Program-made: the position numbers and the translations under genes
From: Streptomyces nigra
GTDB taxonomy: Bacteria; Actinomycetota; Actinomycetes; Streptomycetales; Streptomycetaceae
DNA length: 64,000 nt
Direction: 5' to 3'
Assembly: GCF_003074055.1 (NCBI RefSeq)
Contig: NZ_CP029043.1
Location: 2,472,501-2,536,500, forward strand
Part shown: positions 25,010 through 32,543 of the stretch, in pieces
Layout of the letters: every line of letters begins with the position of its first letter
How positions within the stretch are numbered: position 1 is the first letter of the stretch
Notes under the pieces: model-generated
What the model was told of the DNA's origin: nothing
The model's database searches: none
The model's input: only the letters and a program-made list of their open reading frames with translations

Positions 25010-26062
25010 ATGAACCACAACACCCCCCTCTCCCCCCGCCCCCTGCACCACCTCTCCGAGGTCCACCGCCGGGTCATGACGGCCGCCCGCCTCAAGGCCC
25101 ACGGGGTCTCCGCCGCCGAGACGAACGAGCAGTGCCGGCCCGGCGGCCCCTGGCAGCAGCTGCTGCCCGGCGTCTACCTGCTGCACCCCGGGCCGCCCAC
25201 CAGCGAGGAGCGGCTGCACGCGGTGCTGATGTACGCCGCGCGGGAGCGGTCGCCCGGGGTGCCCGCCCAGCCCGGCGGGAGCGAGGCGCCCGCCCCGCCC
25301 GCGTACGCCGAGGCGATGATCACCGGGCTCGCGGCGCTGACCCTGCACGGCTTCTCGGCGACCTCGCCGCTCACCGCGCTGGACACCGTCGACGTCCTGG
25401 TGCCACGGATGCGCCGGCTGCGCTCCACGGGCTGCGCCCGCATCGTGCGCACCGCCGCGCTGCCCACGCCGCAGCAGGTGACGGGGCTGCCGGTGGCGCC
25501 GGTGCCGCGCGCGCTGGCGGACGCGGTGGCGGAGCTGAAGGACGGCCGCACGGTCCGCCGGCTGCTCACCGAGGCCGTGCGCGGCGGGCGCTGCGAACCG
25601 GCCGCGGTGGTGCGGGAGCTGACGCAGGCGAAGCTGCTGAACCGTCCGCACGTCGTGGACGCCGTGGACTCGCTGCTGGCCGAGGGGCGGGCCCGCGCGG
25701 AGGACCTGCTCTACCGGATGGTCCGCGAGCACGGCCTGCCCGACCCGGTGTGGAACGTGGACCTGCGGCTGCCCGGCGGCCCCCACCTCGGCGGGCTCGA
25801 CGCGTTCTGGCCGGAGCACTCGGTGGCGGTCGAGCTGGACACCCGCGCGCCCCGCCAGGGCGACCGGAGCGACGACGACTCCCAGTGGTCCGAGTACGCC
25901 CGCAAGCGGGAGACGCTGGAACGCCTGGGCATCACCGTCGTCCACATCACCCCGAAGAAGCTGCGGCACGGCATGGAGCAGCAGGCGGCGGTGGTCCGTA
26001 CGGCCCTGATGGCGGCGGTCGACCGCGACCCGGCCGCGTACGTCGTGGTCCTGCCCCGGTAG
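25010..26062 (+). CDS. AbiEi-like/DUF559 (Vsr-fold) protein
   Basis: 350 residues. The N-terminal part (AARLKAHGVSAAETNEQCR then PWQQLLPGVYLLHPG) resembles the winged-helix and 'GVY' segment of AbiEi-type antitoxin domains. The C-terminal ~100 residues look like a Vsr/DUF559 endonuclease fold: LGGLDAFWPEHSVAVELD and KRETLERLGITVVHITPKKL. No AbiEii toxin gene adjoins, so it is an orphan. The start is uncertain: ATG 25010 or a later ATG at 25076. It stands alone between two terminators. Nuclease activity is unproven. Confidence 0.6.
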   Translation: MNHNTPLSPRPLHHLSEVHRRVMTAARLKAHGVSAAETNEQCRPGGPWQQLLPGVYLLHPGPPTSEERLHAVLMYAARERSPGVPAQPGGSEAPAPPAYAEAMITGLAALTLHGFSATSPLTALDTVDVLVPRMRRLRSTGCARIVRTAALPTPQQVTGLPVAPVPRALADAVAELKDGRTVRRLLTEAVRGGRCEPAAVVRELTQAKLLNRPHVVDAVDSLLAEGRARAEDLLYRMVREHGLPDPVWNVDLRLPGGPHLGGLDAFWPEHSVAVELDTRAPRQGDRSDDDSQWSEYARKRETLERLGITVVHITPKKLRHGMEQQAAVVRTALMAAVDRDPAAYVVVLPR

Positions 26063-26103
26063 CGACGCACCGGGACGCGGATCAGGGGGTGTCGGGGGGA
26101 ACA

Positions 26104-26132
26104 GAGGGGCCGCGCGGCGTCGGCGGCCCCTC
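26104..26132. terminator. Bidirectional terminator between convergent genes
   Basis: A perfect 10-bp stem (26104-26113 with 26123-26132) with a 9-nt loop, between the convergent AbiEi-like and serine hydrolase genes. Confidence 0.7.
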
Positions 26133-26141
26133 CTCGGCGGG

Positions 26142-27338
26142 TCAGCGCAGGGCGGGGCCCCGCCGGGTGGCGGACGCCGTACCGGTGTCCTTGCCGGTGT
26201 CCTTGCCGCAGAACTCGGCCTCGGTGAGCGCCCCCGGGTCGCCCACCCAGTCGCCGTTGAGGTTGAGGGTCAGCGCGTGCCGGCCGTCCCGGGTGACGGC
26301 CGCCTGGGACGTCGAGCCGTGGATGCCGCCGCCGTGGCCCCAGACCGTGACACCGCAGGACAGCTCGATGCTCATCAGGCCCAGCCCGTACCCGATGCCC
26401 TGGGCGGCGGGCACGGTCGTGGTCATCTCGTTCAGCTGCTCGCGCGGGAGGAGCCGGCCGCGCAACAGGGCCGTGTAGAAGCGGTCGAGGTCCTTGTTGT
26501 CGGAGATCATCTCGCCCGCCGCGTGGGCGATCGACGGGTTGAGTTCGGTGACGTCGTACGTCGGTCCCGTCGCCGTGTCCGCCAGCTTGGAGTACGCCCG
26601 GCTGCTGGGCCGGGGCATCGTGGCGCGGGTGCCGGGGACGGAGGTGGCCGTCAGCTTGAGCGGGCGGATGATGCGCCGGTCGATCTCCTTGCCGTACGGG
26701 CGGCCCGTGACCTTCTCGATGACCAGGCCCGCGAGGACGTAGTTGGTGTTGGAGTAACTCCAGGACGTGCCGGGCGCGAACGTGGGCTCGTGCGTCATGG
26801 CGACGGCGACCAGCTCCGTCGGCTTCTTCGTGTCGTAGCGGTGCTCGAAGAAGCCGTCCTTGGCGAAGTGGTCGCGTACGAAGCCGGGGTCGGCGGTGTA
26901 GTCGTAGACGCCGCTGGTGTGGTTGAGCAGTTGGCGAAGGGTGATGCGGCGTCCGTCGTGGCCGCTGCCCCGGACCAGGCCCGGCAGCCACGCGTCCACC
27001 GTGTCGTCCAGCGACAGCCGGCCCTCGGCCTCCAGCTGGAGCAGCACGGTCGCGACGAACGACTTGGTGATGCTGCCGACCCGGTAACGGTCGTCCGCCG
27101 AACGCGGCTTGTCCGTGCCGATCCGGCCCACGCCCGGCGTCGCCGACCAGGTGCCGTGCTGGTCCCTCGCCCGGACGGTCACGCCGGGCACCCCCGCCTC
27201 GACCGCGGCCTCGGCGGCCACCCGGGTGGCCTCGTGCCCGGTGGTGGGCGGCGCCGCGACGGCCGGTGCGACGAGGGCGGCCGACAGGGCCACCGCCGTG
27301 GCCGCCACGAGGGCCGCGCGGGTCGTCCGTACGTTCAT
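26142..27338 (-). CDS. Secreted serine hydrolase (class C beta-lactamase/D-Ala-D-Ala carboxypeptidase family)
   Basis: 398 residues. A signal peptide (residues 1 to about 29, ending ...APAVAA) precedes the Beta-lactamase domain. The SxxK motif is SITK, the second motif is YSN within YSNTNY, and the third is HGGG. The order and spacing fit DD-carboxypeptidase/esterase members. A GGGGGAGAG site precedes ATG 27338; a longer start at 27362 is less likely. Predicted to act outside the membrane on peptidoglycan peptides or small esters or amides. Substrate uncertain. Confidence 0.85.
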   Translation of the reverse strand: MNVRTTRAALVAATAVALSAALVAPAVAAPPTTGHEATRVAAEAAVEAGVPGVTVRARDQHGTWSATPGVGRIGTDKPRSADDRYRVGSITKSFVATVLLQLEAEGRLSLDDTVDAWLPGLVRGSGHDGRRITLRQLLNHTSGVYDYTADPGFVRDHFAKDGFFEHRYDTKKPTELVAVAMTHEPTFAPGTSWSYSNTNYVLAGLVIEKVTGRPYGKEIDRRIIRPLKLTATSVPGTRATMPRPSSRAYSKLADTATGPTYDVTELNPSIAHAAGEMISDNKDLDRFYTALLRGRLLPREQLNEMTTTVPAAQGIGYGLGLMSIELSCGVTVWGHGGGIHGSTSQAAVTRDGRHALTLNLNGDWVGDPGALTEAEFCGKDTGKDTGTASATRRGPALR

Positions 27339-27444
27339 GTCTCTCCCCCTTCGTGCGCTCACGTCGAGCGCGGTCGGGGGGAGAGACCGGGCGGATGCGG
27401 CGGAAGTTGACCCGGGTGACGGGGGTTGGGCGTGTTTCGGTCAG

Positions 27445-27660
27445 TCAGTCCTCCGCCGGCTCCTCGTCCGCGGTGTCGTGGTGGACGTGGATGTCACCGT
27501 TGGCTGCGGCGTAGACGGTGCCGTCGTCCCGGGCGGTGTTGGTCTGGGTCGGCTCGGCGGGGCCGGTGACCTTGACGTGATTGTTGTCCCCGGCCACGAC
27601 GGGGCCGGAGGCGTTGTGGCCGATGTGGATCTCGTTGTGGCTGGGGGGTGTGTTCGGCAT
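27445..27660 (-). CDS. Small protein made of two amyloid-signalling-like motifs
   Basis: 71 residues. Two short Asn/Gly-rich motifs make up most of it: residues 9-31 contain NEIHIGHNASGPVVAGDNN and residues 39-61 contain NTARDDGTVYAAANGDIHVH. The first closely matches the N-terminus of the STAND NTPase encoded 18 bp upstream (VDIDGDATGPVIAGNYN). The second matches the C-terminus of the protein at 31917-32336 (NTARDRGTVYAVQQGTLHV). Such motifs resemble the BASS/RHIM-like sequences known in bacterial NLR-type systems. Inferred role: adaptor or nucleator linking partner proteins. Co-transcribed with the NTPase; GGAG lies upstream. Confidence 0.72.
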   Translation of the reverse strand: MPNTPPSHNEIHIGHNASGPVVAGDNNHVKVTGPAEPTQTNTARDDGTVYAAANGDIHVHHDTADEEPAED

Positions 27661-27678
27661 GAGGGCTCCGGGGTCCGG

Positions 27679-30039
27679 CTAGGAGGCGCGGGTCAGGGTG
27701 AAGGACTGGCAGGTGGTGCATCGCGCCGACCGGTCCACGACGGACACCACCTCCTGGGTGACCTCGGCTGTGTCCCCGTCCTCGCCGAGGGTGATCGTGG
27801 TGCGGATCTGGCCCAGGACGAGGTCGCACGGTTCACGGGCGTATCCCGGGGCCGTGGCACTGTAGGTGTCACCGCTGCCGGTGAACTCCGTCGAGGTCGG
27901 GTTACCGCAGCCGTCCTCGTCGGCCATCGTGTAGGTCCCGAGCCCTGCGTCCGTGAACACGTACGTCCCGCCGTCGCTGCCGTTCCACGTACCCGCCAGG
28001 CCGGTCGGCTCCGGCTCCGGCTCGTCGGTGGTCGCGTCCACAGGATCCGCCGGGGCGGTGAATTCCACGGTCGGCGTGGGGGCGCTGACGGCGGGGGTGT
28101 CCGAAGCGGACTCCGACGAGCTCCGGTTCTGCTCCACGGCGACGGCTCCGATGACGACGGCGGCGATGACCGCGGCGACCTTGAGGGCGATCGCGGCTCC
28201 GGCTCCACCGGCCCCGGCGGACGCGGCGACGGCGCCACCGGCCTCCCCGATTCCCGTCGGTGGAACACCCGTGGCGGGCGACGCGGCCGTTCCCGGGTCG
28301 ACCGGCATACCGCCTCCGGACATGCCGGGATCCGACGGCACCGTCGGCATGTCGGGCGCGGTGGCTCCGGGGTCGGTGGGCATGGAGGCGCCCGTCTCCG
28401 GCGGCGGAGCCGGTTCTGGTGAAGGTGCGCTGGGAGCGGTGCCGGCGGTCGGGTCCTGGAGGGGCGTCGGATCCGTACTGGACGAGCCGACGTCCGAGCC
28501 GCCACCCTCGGGAGCGTTCACCTCCCCCGGCCCGTCGGGCGACCCGGCGTCGGGCGACCCGGCCTCGGGCCCCGGCTCCTGCGGAACGTACTGCTGGGCG
28601 TTCGCCGCCGCGTCCGCGCCCTGGGTGTCGCCCAGTTGGCGCCACAGGATGTCCGCCTCCGCGAGCAGGACCGCGGCGACGACCCGGTTGCCGGTGAGGA
28701 CGGCGCGGACGCCGCGCTCGTGCGTGAAGTAGGCCTCGGCCTGCCGGTCCCCCGCCCGCTGCGCGGCCGGCAGCCCCTGGTCGAGGAGTCGCCCCCAGAC
28801 ACCGAAGCGGAGCGACCGGGCGAGGGCCGGTGAGGCCGCGCGGACGACCCGGACGGCGAGGTCCGCCCGCCCCGACCGCTCGGCCAGCTCGGCCAGCACC
28901 TCCAGCGCCCGGGCGTGCCCGGCGACCTGGGCCGCCGGGGTCTCCGGCCGGGCGGCCCAGTCGGCGAAGTACCCGCACAGCCGCTCCAGCGCGTACGGCC
29001 GAAGGCCCCGGCGTTCCCGCAGCGCCGCGACGACACCGTCCGCCACGCGGTACCCCAGCTCCGTCTCCTCGGCCAGTCCGAGTCCCGCGAGGCCCGCGCA
29101 GAGCGCGGCGGCGTCCGGGGTCCCGCTCAGGGCGCCGATGTGCTCGGGGTCCAGTTCGGCGTCGCGGAAGGTGCCGAGCAGATGCAGGGCGCGCAGCGAG
29201 GGCTCGTCGAGCCGGTCGAACAGGGGGTGGAGGAGTTCCCGTACCGCTCCGGGCCGGGGCAGTCCGGCCGCGGGGTCCAGCCGGGCGACGGCGGCCGCGC
29301 GGAGCAGCAGCAGCGGTGCGCCGGCGGCGGCCTCCCACAGGGCGGTGACGAGGTCGGGGTCGCCGGCCCCGCCCAGTTCGCGGGTCAGCAGCTCGGCGGC
29401 GGCGTCCCGGGTGATGCCCTCGACGCGGTGCGCCCTGCCGTCGGTGCCCTGCAGTACCTCCTCGCGGCCGGCGAAGACGAACAGCGCGTCGGGGGCCGCG
29501 TCCATGACGGCGCGCAGCTGCTCCGCGGTGTAGTCGGCGTTGTCGACGTAGACGGTCGCCTCGACGCCCTCCATGAGCTGCGGCAGCTCGCCCCGGGAGG
29601 GGGCGTAGCCGCCGGTGCTGTGGCAGGCCTCGAAGATGTCCTGCGCCAGGTCCTCGGGTTCACGGCGCGCGGCGTCGAGGAACACCACCCCGTCGCCGCC
29701 GGCGTCCAGGGTGCGGGCCGCGTGCCGCAGCAGCGCGGACTTGCCGACGCCGGGCGGCCCCCACAGCTGGACGGATTCACCCGCGTGCAGCGCGGCCGCG
29801 ATCGCGGCGAGGTCGGCGTCCCGGCCGAGGGGCGTGCCCTGCCGGCGTGGGAGCAGCCGGATGCGGTCCCGGCGTCTGGGGCGGGGCCGTTGGCCGTCCA
29901 TGAGGACGGTCACCGTGGAGCCGTGCTGTGCGTCGACGACGACGTTGTAGTTGCCGGCGATCACCGGTCCCGTGGCGTCCCCGTCGATGTCGACGCGGTT
30001 CCCGGTCCGTGTCCCGCCGTCCTCGCCCGTGTCCGCCAT
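27679..30039 (-). CDS. STAND (NLR-like) NTPase with N-terminal amyloid-like motif, transmembrane anchor and extracytoplasmic domain
   Basis: 786 residues. Residues 14-36 carry the shared motif (DATGPVIAGNYN). The NTPase follows: Walker A GPPGVGKS (94-101), Walker B-like TVYVDNAD (162-169), a sensor-like FAGRE and the STAND GAP motif (240-242). A helical region rich in Ala/Leu/Arg reaches about residue 510. A Pro/Gly-rich linker then leads to one hydrophobic helix (about 614-636) and a C-terminal domain of about 110 residues with GTWNGSDGGTYVF, four Cys and a lipocalin-like beta pattern, predicted outside the membrane. The start is ATG 30039; ATG 30114 is possible. Likely an envelope-sensing or defence switch rather than a plain regulator. 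Confidence 0.75.
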   Translation of the reverse strand: MADTGEDGGTRTGNRVDIDGDATGPVIAGNYNVVVDAQHGSTVTVLMDGQRPRPRRRDRIRLLPRRQGTPLGRDADLAAIAAALHAGESVQLWGPPGVGKSALLRHAARTLDAGGDGVVFLDAARREPEDLAQDIFEACHSTGGYAPSRGELPQLMEGVEATVYVDNADYTAEQLRAVMDAAPDALFVFAGREEVLQGTDGRAHRVEGITRDAAAELLTRELGGAGDPDLVTALWEAAAGAPLLLLRAAAVARLDPAAGLPRPGAVRELLHPLFDRLDEPSLRALHLLGTFRDAELDPEHIGALSGTPDAAALCAGLAGLGLAEETELGYRVADGVVAALRERRGLRPYALERLCGYFADWAARPETPAAQVAGHARALEVLAELAERSGRADLAVRVVRAASPALARSLRFGVWGRLLDQGLPAAQRAGDRQAEAYFTHERGVRAVLTGNRVVAAVLLAEADILWRQLGDTQGADAAANAQQYVPQEPGPEAGSPDAGSPDGPGEVNAPEGGGSDVGSSSTDPTPLQDPTAGTAPSAPSPEPAPPPETGASMPTDPGATAPDMPTVPSDPGMSGGGMPVDPGTAASPATGVPPTGIGEAGGAVAASAGAGGAGAAIALKVAAVIAAVVIGAVAVEQNRSSSESASDTPAVSAPTPTVEFTAPADPVDATTDEPEPEPTGLAGTWNGSDGGTYVFTDAGLGTYTMADEDGCGNPTSTEFTGSGDTYSATAPGYAREPCDLVLGQIRTTITLGEDGDTAEVTQEVVSVVDRSARCTTCQSFTLTRAS

Positions 30040-30206
30040 GGTCACCCCGTGGTCTCTCGTGATCGTGTCCGTCGGTGCGGGCGTCACGCTAACCAGGGCG
30101 GCGGACCGGCTCACCGTCCAATTACGGTTTTGCGAAGGGCTCCTCCATCTTCACCACCCGTCGCACACATCCGGACTCAACTCACCTGTCTCACAAGCGA
30201 GTTGCC

Positions 30207-30938
30207 TCACTCGTTCGGGTGAGTGAAGGCGGTCAGGCGTGCGAGCGAGTCGACGCGGATCGAGCGGTAGCCCGTGGTGATGACCCCGTCGTTCCGCAGC
30301 CGGCGCAGCGCCTTCTGCACACTCGGCTCGGAGGCGCCGGCCAGCGTGGCGAGTTCGGGCTGGGTGATCGGCCAGCGCAGCACCGCCCCGTCCCCGTCCC
30401 GTTCGCCGTACGTCATCACGAGGTGGTGCAGGACCCGGGCGAGCCGGGTGGCCGCGTCGCAGCCCACGAAGTTGACGCGATGGGTGTTGGCGGCGCGCAG
30501 TTTGGCCACGACGGACTGGTGGACCGCGTGCGCGATCCCGGGCCGCTCCCGCAGGCAGCGCAGAAACTCCGCGCGGGACACGGTCCGGGTCTCGACGGGC
30601 CCGCACGTGGTCACCGTGGCCGAGCGGGGTTGGCCGTCCAGGGCGGCGAGTTCGCCGAGCAGATCACCGCGCATCCGGACGGCCAGCAGAGCGGCCCGGT
30701 CGTCGTCGGCGTGACCGGTGACCTTGACCAGGCCGTCGAGCAGGATCAGCACATGGTCGGTGCGCTCGGCCTCCCGCACGAGCACCCGGTCGGCGGGGTG
30801 CCGCACCGGGACGCCGAGGGCGAGCAGATGGGCGCGGTCGGCCGGTCCGAGCCGGCCCACCGGGCTGGTCGCCGGCCACTCGCCCGCGCCGGACCGCCGG
30901 TGCCCGTTCCGCGCGCGGCCCGTCCCGCTGCTCCCCAT
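30207..30938 (-). CDS. Crp/Fnr-family transcriptional regulator
   Basis: 243 residues. A cyclic-nucleotide-binding-type beta-roll lies at about residues 35-150 (ILLDGLVKVTG, MRGDLLGELAALDGQPRSA). The C-terminal winged helix-turn-helix contains ITQPELATLAGASEPSVQKA. The phosphate-binding cassette region GDLLGELAALDGQPRSATV resembles the cNMP-binding pattern (GE....RSA), so nucleotide binding is plausible. It is divergent from a class III cyclase-like gene (236-bp gap) and upstream of the STAND NTPase on the same strand. It could read a signal from the cyclase. An AGAGGTGGGG site precedes the ATG. Confidence 0.83.
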   Translation of the reverse strand: MGSSGTGRARNGHRRSGAGEWPATSPVGRLGPADRAHLLALGVPVRHPADRVLVREAERTDHVLILLDGLVKVTGHADDDRAALLAVRMRGDLLGELAALDGQPRSATVTTCGPVETRTVSRAEFLRCLRERPGIAHAVHQSVVAKLRAANTHRVNFVGCDAATRLARVLHHLVMTYGERDGDGAVLRWPITQPELATLAGASEPSVQKALRRLRNDGVITTGYRSIRVDSLARLTAFTHPNE

Positions 30939-31031
30939 GACCCCACCTCTCCCCGCTCCGGCCCCGTCGCCCGGGTCCAGTGTGCTGCGGCGGACCCGGC
31001 GGCGCGGGCCACTCGGACCCGGTGCTCACAC

Positions 31032-31046
31032 GGTTCCCACCGAACC
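31032..31046. promoter_or_regulatory. Inverted repeat GGTTC-N5-GAACC in the crp/cyclase divergent promoter
   Basis: A perfect 5-5-5 dyad between the divergent Crp and cyclase-like genes. A possible operator for the adjacent Crp-family protein, though not the classical TGTGA-N6-TCACA. Confidence 0.25.
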
Positions 31047-31174
31047 CTGTATTCCTACGCGTTGTCCGCGCGGCGCAGCGGGCACAGTGGTGCGAGGGGA
31101 GCCGGCGCGGCGCGGAGCTCCACCGCCGTGTTCCGCGCCGCGCCACCCCGCCGTCGTACGCGAGGAAGGGCCGT

Positions 31175-31906
31175 ATGGAGACGCAGTGGGAGTACCGGGC
31201 CGTCCTGGCCGTCGACATCGAGAAGTCGTCCGGGCGGGGGAACACGGCGCTGGTGAGCAACCGCGCGACGCTGCGGGAGCTGCTGCGGACGGCGTTCGGC
31301 CGCAGCGGTGTCGACTGGGAGGCGTGCGCCCGGCACGACCTGGGCGACGGCCTGCGGGTGACGGCGCCCGCCGGGACGCGCAAGGCCCCGCTGGTGCACC
31401 CGCTGGTGGCCGAGCTGGCGGGGCTGCTGCGTGCCCACAACGCCGGGGACCGGGACCCGGCGACGCGCATCCGGGTCCGGATGGCGCTGCACGCCGGGGA
31501 GGTCGGTCTCACGGCGGACGGTGATGTGGTCGGGGCGCCCCTGGAGACGCTGGCCCGGCTGCTGGACGCCCCGCCGCTGCGCACCGCGTTGGAGCAGGCC
31601 CCGCGGTCCGTGCCGCTCGCGCTGCTGATGTCGCGGCACGTGTACGACGACACGGTCCGGCACGGCTACGAGGGCATCGAGGCGGACACCTTCCACGAGG
31701 TGGGCTTCACCGTGAAGGAGCTCACCGCGGACGCCTGGCTGCACACCCCCGGGTGGACACCCCCACGGGAGCCGAAGAGGAGGGCGCGCACCCGCGACCG
31801 TGCCGCGCCCGGCGCCGTCACCATGCGCAACAAGGCGTCGGGCAACGGCGTGATCAACGCCGCGCAGAACGGCGACCTGCACGTCCGGATCACCAGGCAC
31901 CCGTGA
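31175..31906 (+). CDS. Class III nucleotidyl cyclase-like protein with C-terminal amyloid-like motif
   Basis: 243 residues. The first metal Asp is Asp14 (AVLAVDIEKSS), the second Asp58 (HDLGDGLRV), and RIRVRMALHAGEVG follows, all typical of the class III cyclase core. The transition-state Asn position is Glu124 in VGAPLETLARLL while Arg128 is kept, so catalysis is uncertain. The C-terminus (residues 216-243) ends NKASGNGVINAAQNGDLHV, the same type of motif as in the neighbouring proteins. The ATG follows GAGGAAGGG. It is 10 bp upstream of the next small gene and divergent from the Crp gene. Role inferred: makes or senses a cyclic nucleotide and is recruited through the motif. Confidence 0.65.
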   Translation: METQWEYRAVLAVDIEKSSGRGNTALVSNRATLRELLRTAFGRSGVDWEACARHDLGDGLRVTAPAGTRKAPLVHPLVAELAGLLRAHNAGDRDPATRIRVRMALHAGEVGLTADGDVVGAPLETLARLLDAPPLRTALEQAPRSVPLALLMSRHVYDDTVRHGYEGIEADTFHEVGFTVKELTADAWLHTPGWTPPREPKRRARTRDRAAPGAVTMRNKASGNGVINAAQNGDLHVRITRHP

Positions 31907-31916
31907 AGGAGCGGTC

Positions 31917-32336
31917 ATGAGCGACGAGTTGACCCTGCTGGCCCAGGCCGGCGCCGCCGCGCTGGTCACGGCGATGGCCACCGACGCGTGGCAGGAGACC
32001 CGGGACACCGTCGCCGGGCTGTTCCGCCGGGGCCGCCGGTCCGCGGTGGCCACCCAGCTCGACGGAGGGGCAGAGCTGGTCCGGGACTCCGCCGTCCCCG
32101 ACGAGGTGCGCCGGGCGCTGTACGGCTACTGGGCGCAGGAGCTGGCGGCGCTGCTGCGGCAGGACCCGTCGTGCCGGGCCGCCCTCGCCGGGCTGGCCGT
32201 CGACCTGCCGGCCCGCGCTCCCGGGGACCGTCCGGCGCGGCAGACGAACACCGCCCGGGACCGGGGGACGGTGTACGCCGTGCAGCAGGGGACACTGCAC
32301 GTCAACGCCCCGGACAAGCAGGCCGCCGAGGGCTGA
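31917..32336 (+). CDS. Small effector-associated-type protein with C-terminal amyloid-like motif
   Basis: 139 residues. An N-terminal hydrophobic/Ala-rich helix (LTLLAQAGAAALVTAMATDA) leads a compact alpha-helical domain common in Streptomyces proteins of unknown function. The C-terminal 30 residues carry QTNTARDRGTVYAVQQGTLH, matching the second motif of the 71-residue protein at 27445-27660 residue for residue over QTNTARD. It directly follows the cyclase-like gene (10-bp gap, GGAG site), so it is co-expressed. I infer an adaptor or effector-associated domain. No catalytic motif is visible. Confidence 0.62.
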   Translation: MSDELTLLAQAGAAALVTAMATDAWQETRDTVAGLFRRGRRSAVATQLDGGAELVRDSAVPDEVRRALYGYWAQELAALLRQDPSCRAALAGLAVDLPARAPGDRPARQTNTARDRGTVYAVQQGTLHVNAPDKQAAEG

Positions 32337-32543
32337 CGCGGGGCCCGTGGAAGGGGCCTGGACCCCGCGGTGCGGCTTGCCCCGATTCAGGGCTGATCTC
32401 CCGCAAAGTCGTAGGGGGTTTTCCCCATCAGTCCATTTCGATTCGGTCAACTCTTCCCTATCGCCCTTCCCTTGCATAAGGCTGTGCGATCGTCCGGGAT
32501 CACATTCCGGACCCCGATGCTCCTTTACCTCCAAGGGATGCCG

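Noticed and set aside
27445..32336. Pycsar-type cyclase defence
   Set aside because: No TIR or transmembrane effector follows the cyclase-like gene, and the cyclase lacks the transition-state Asn; kept only as a comparison.
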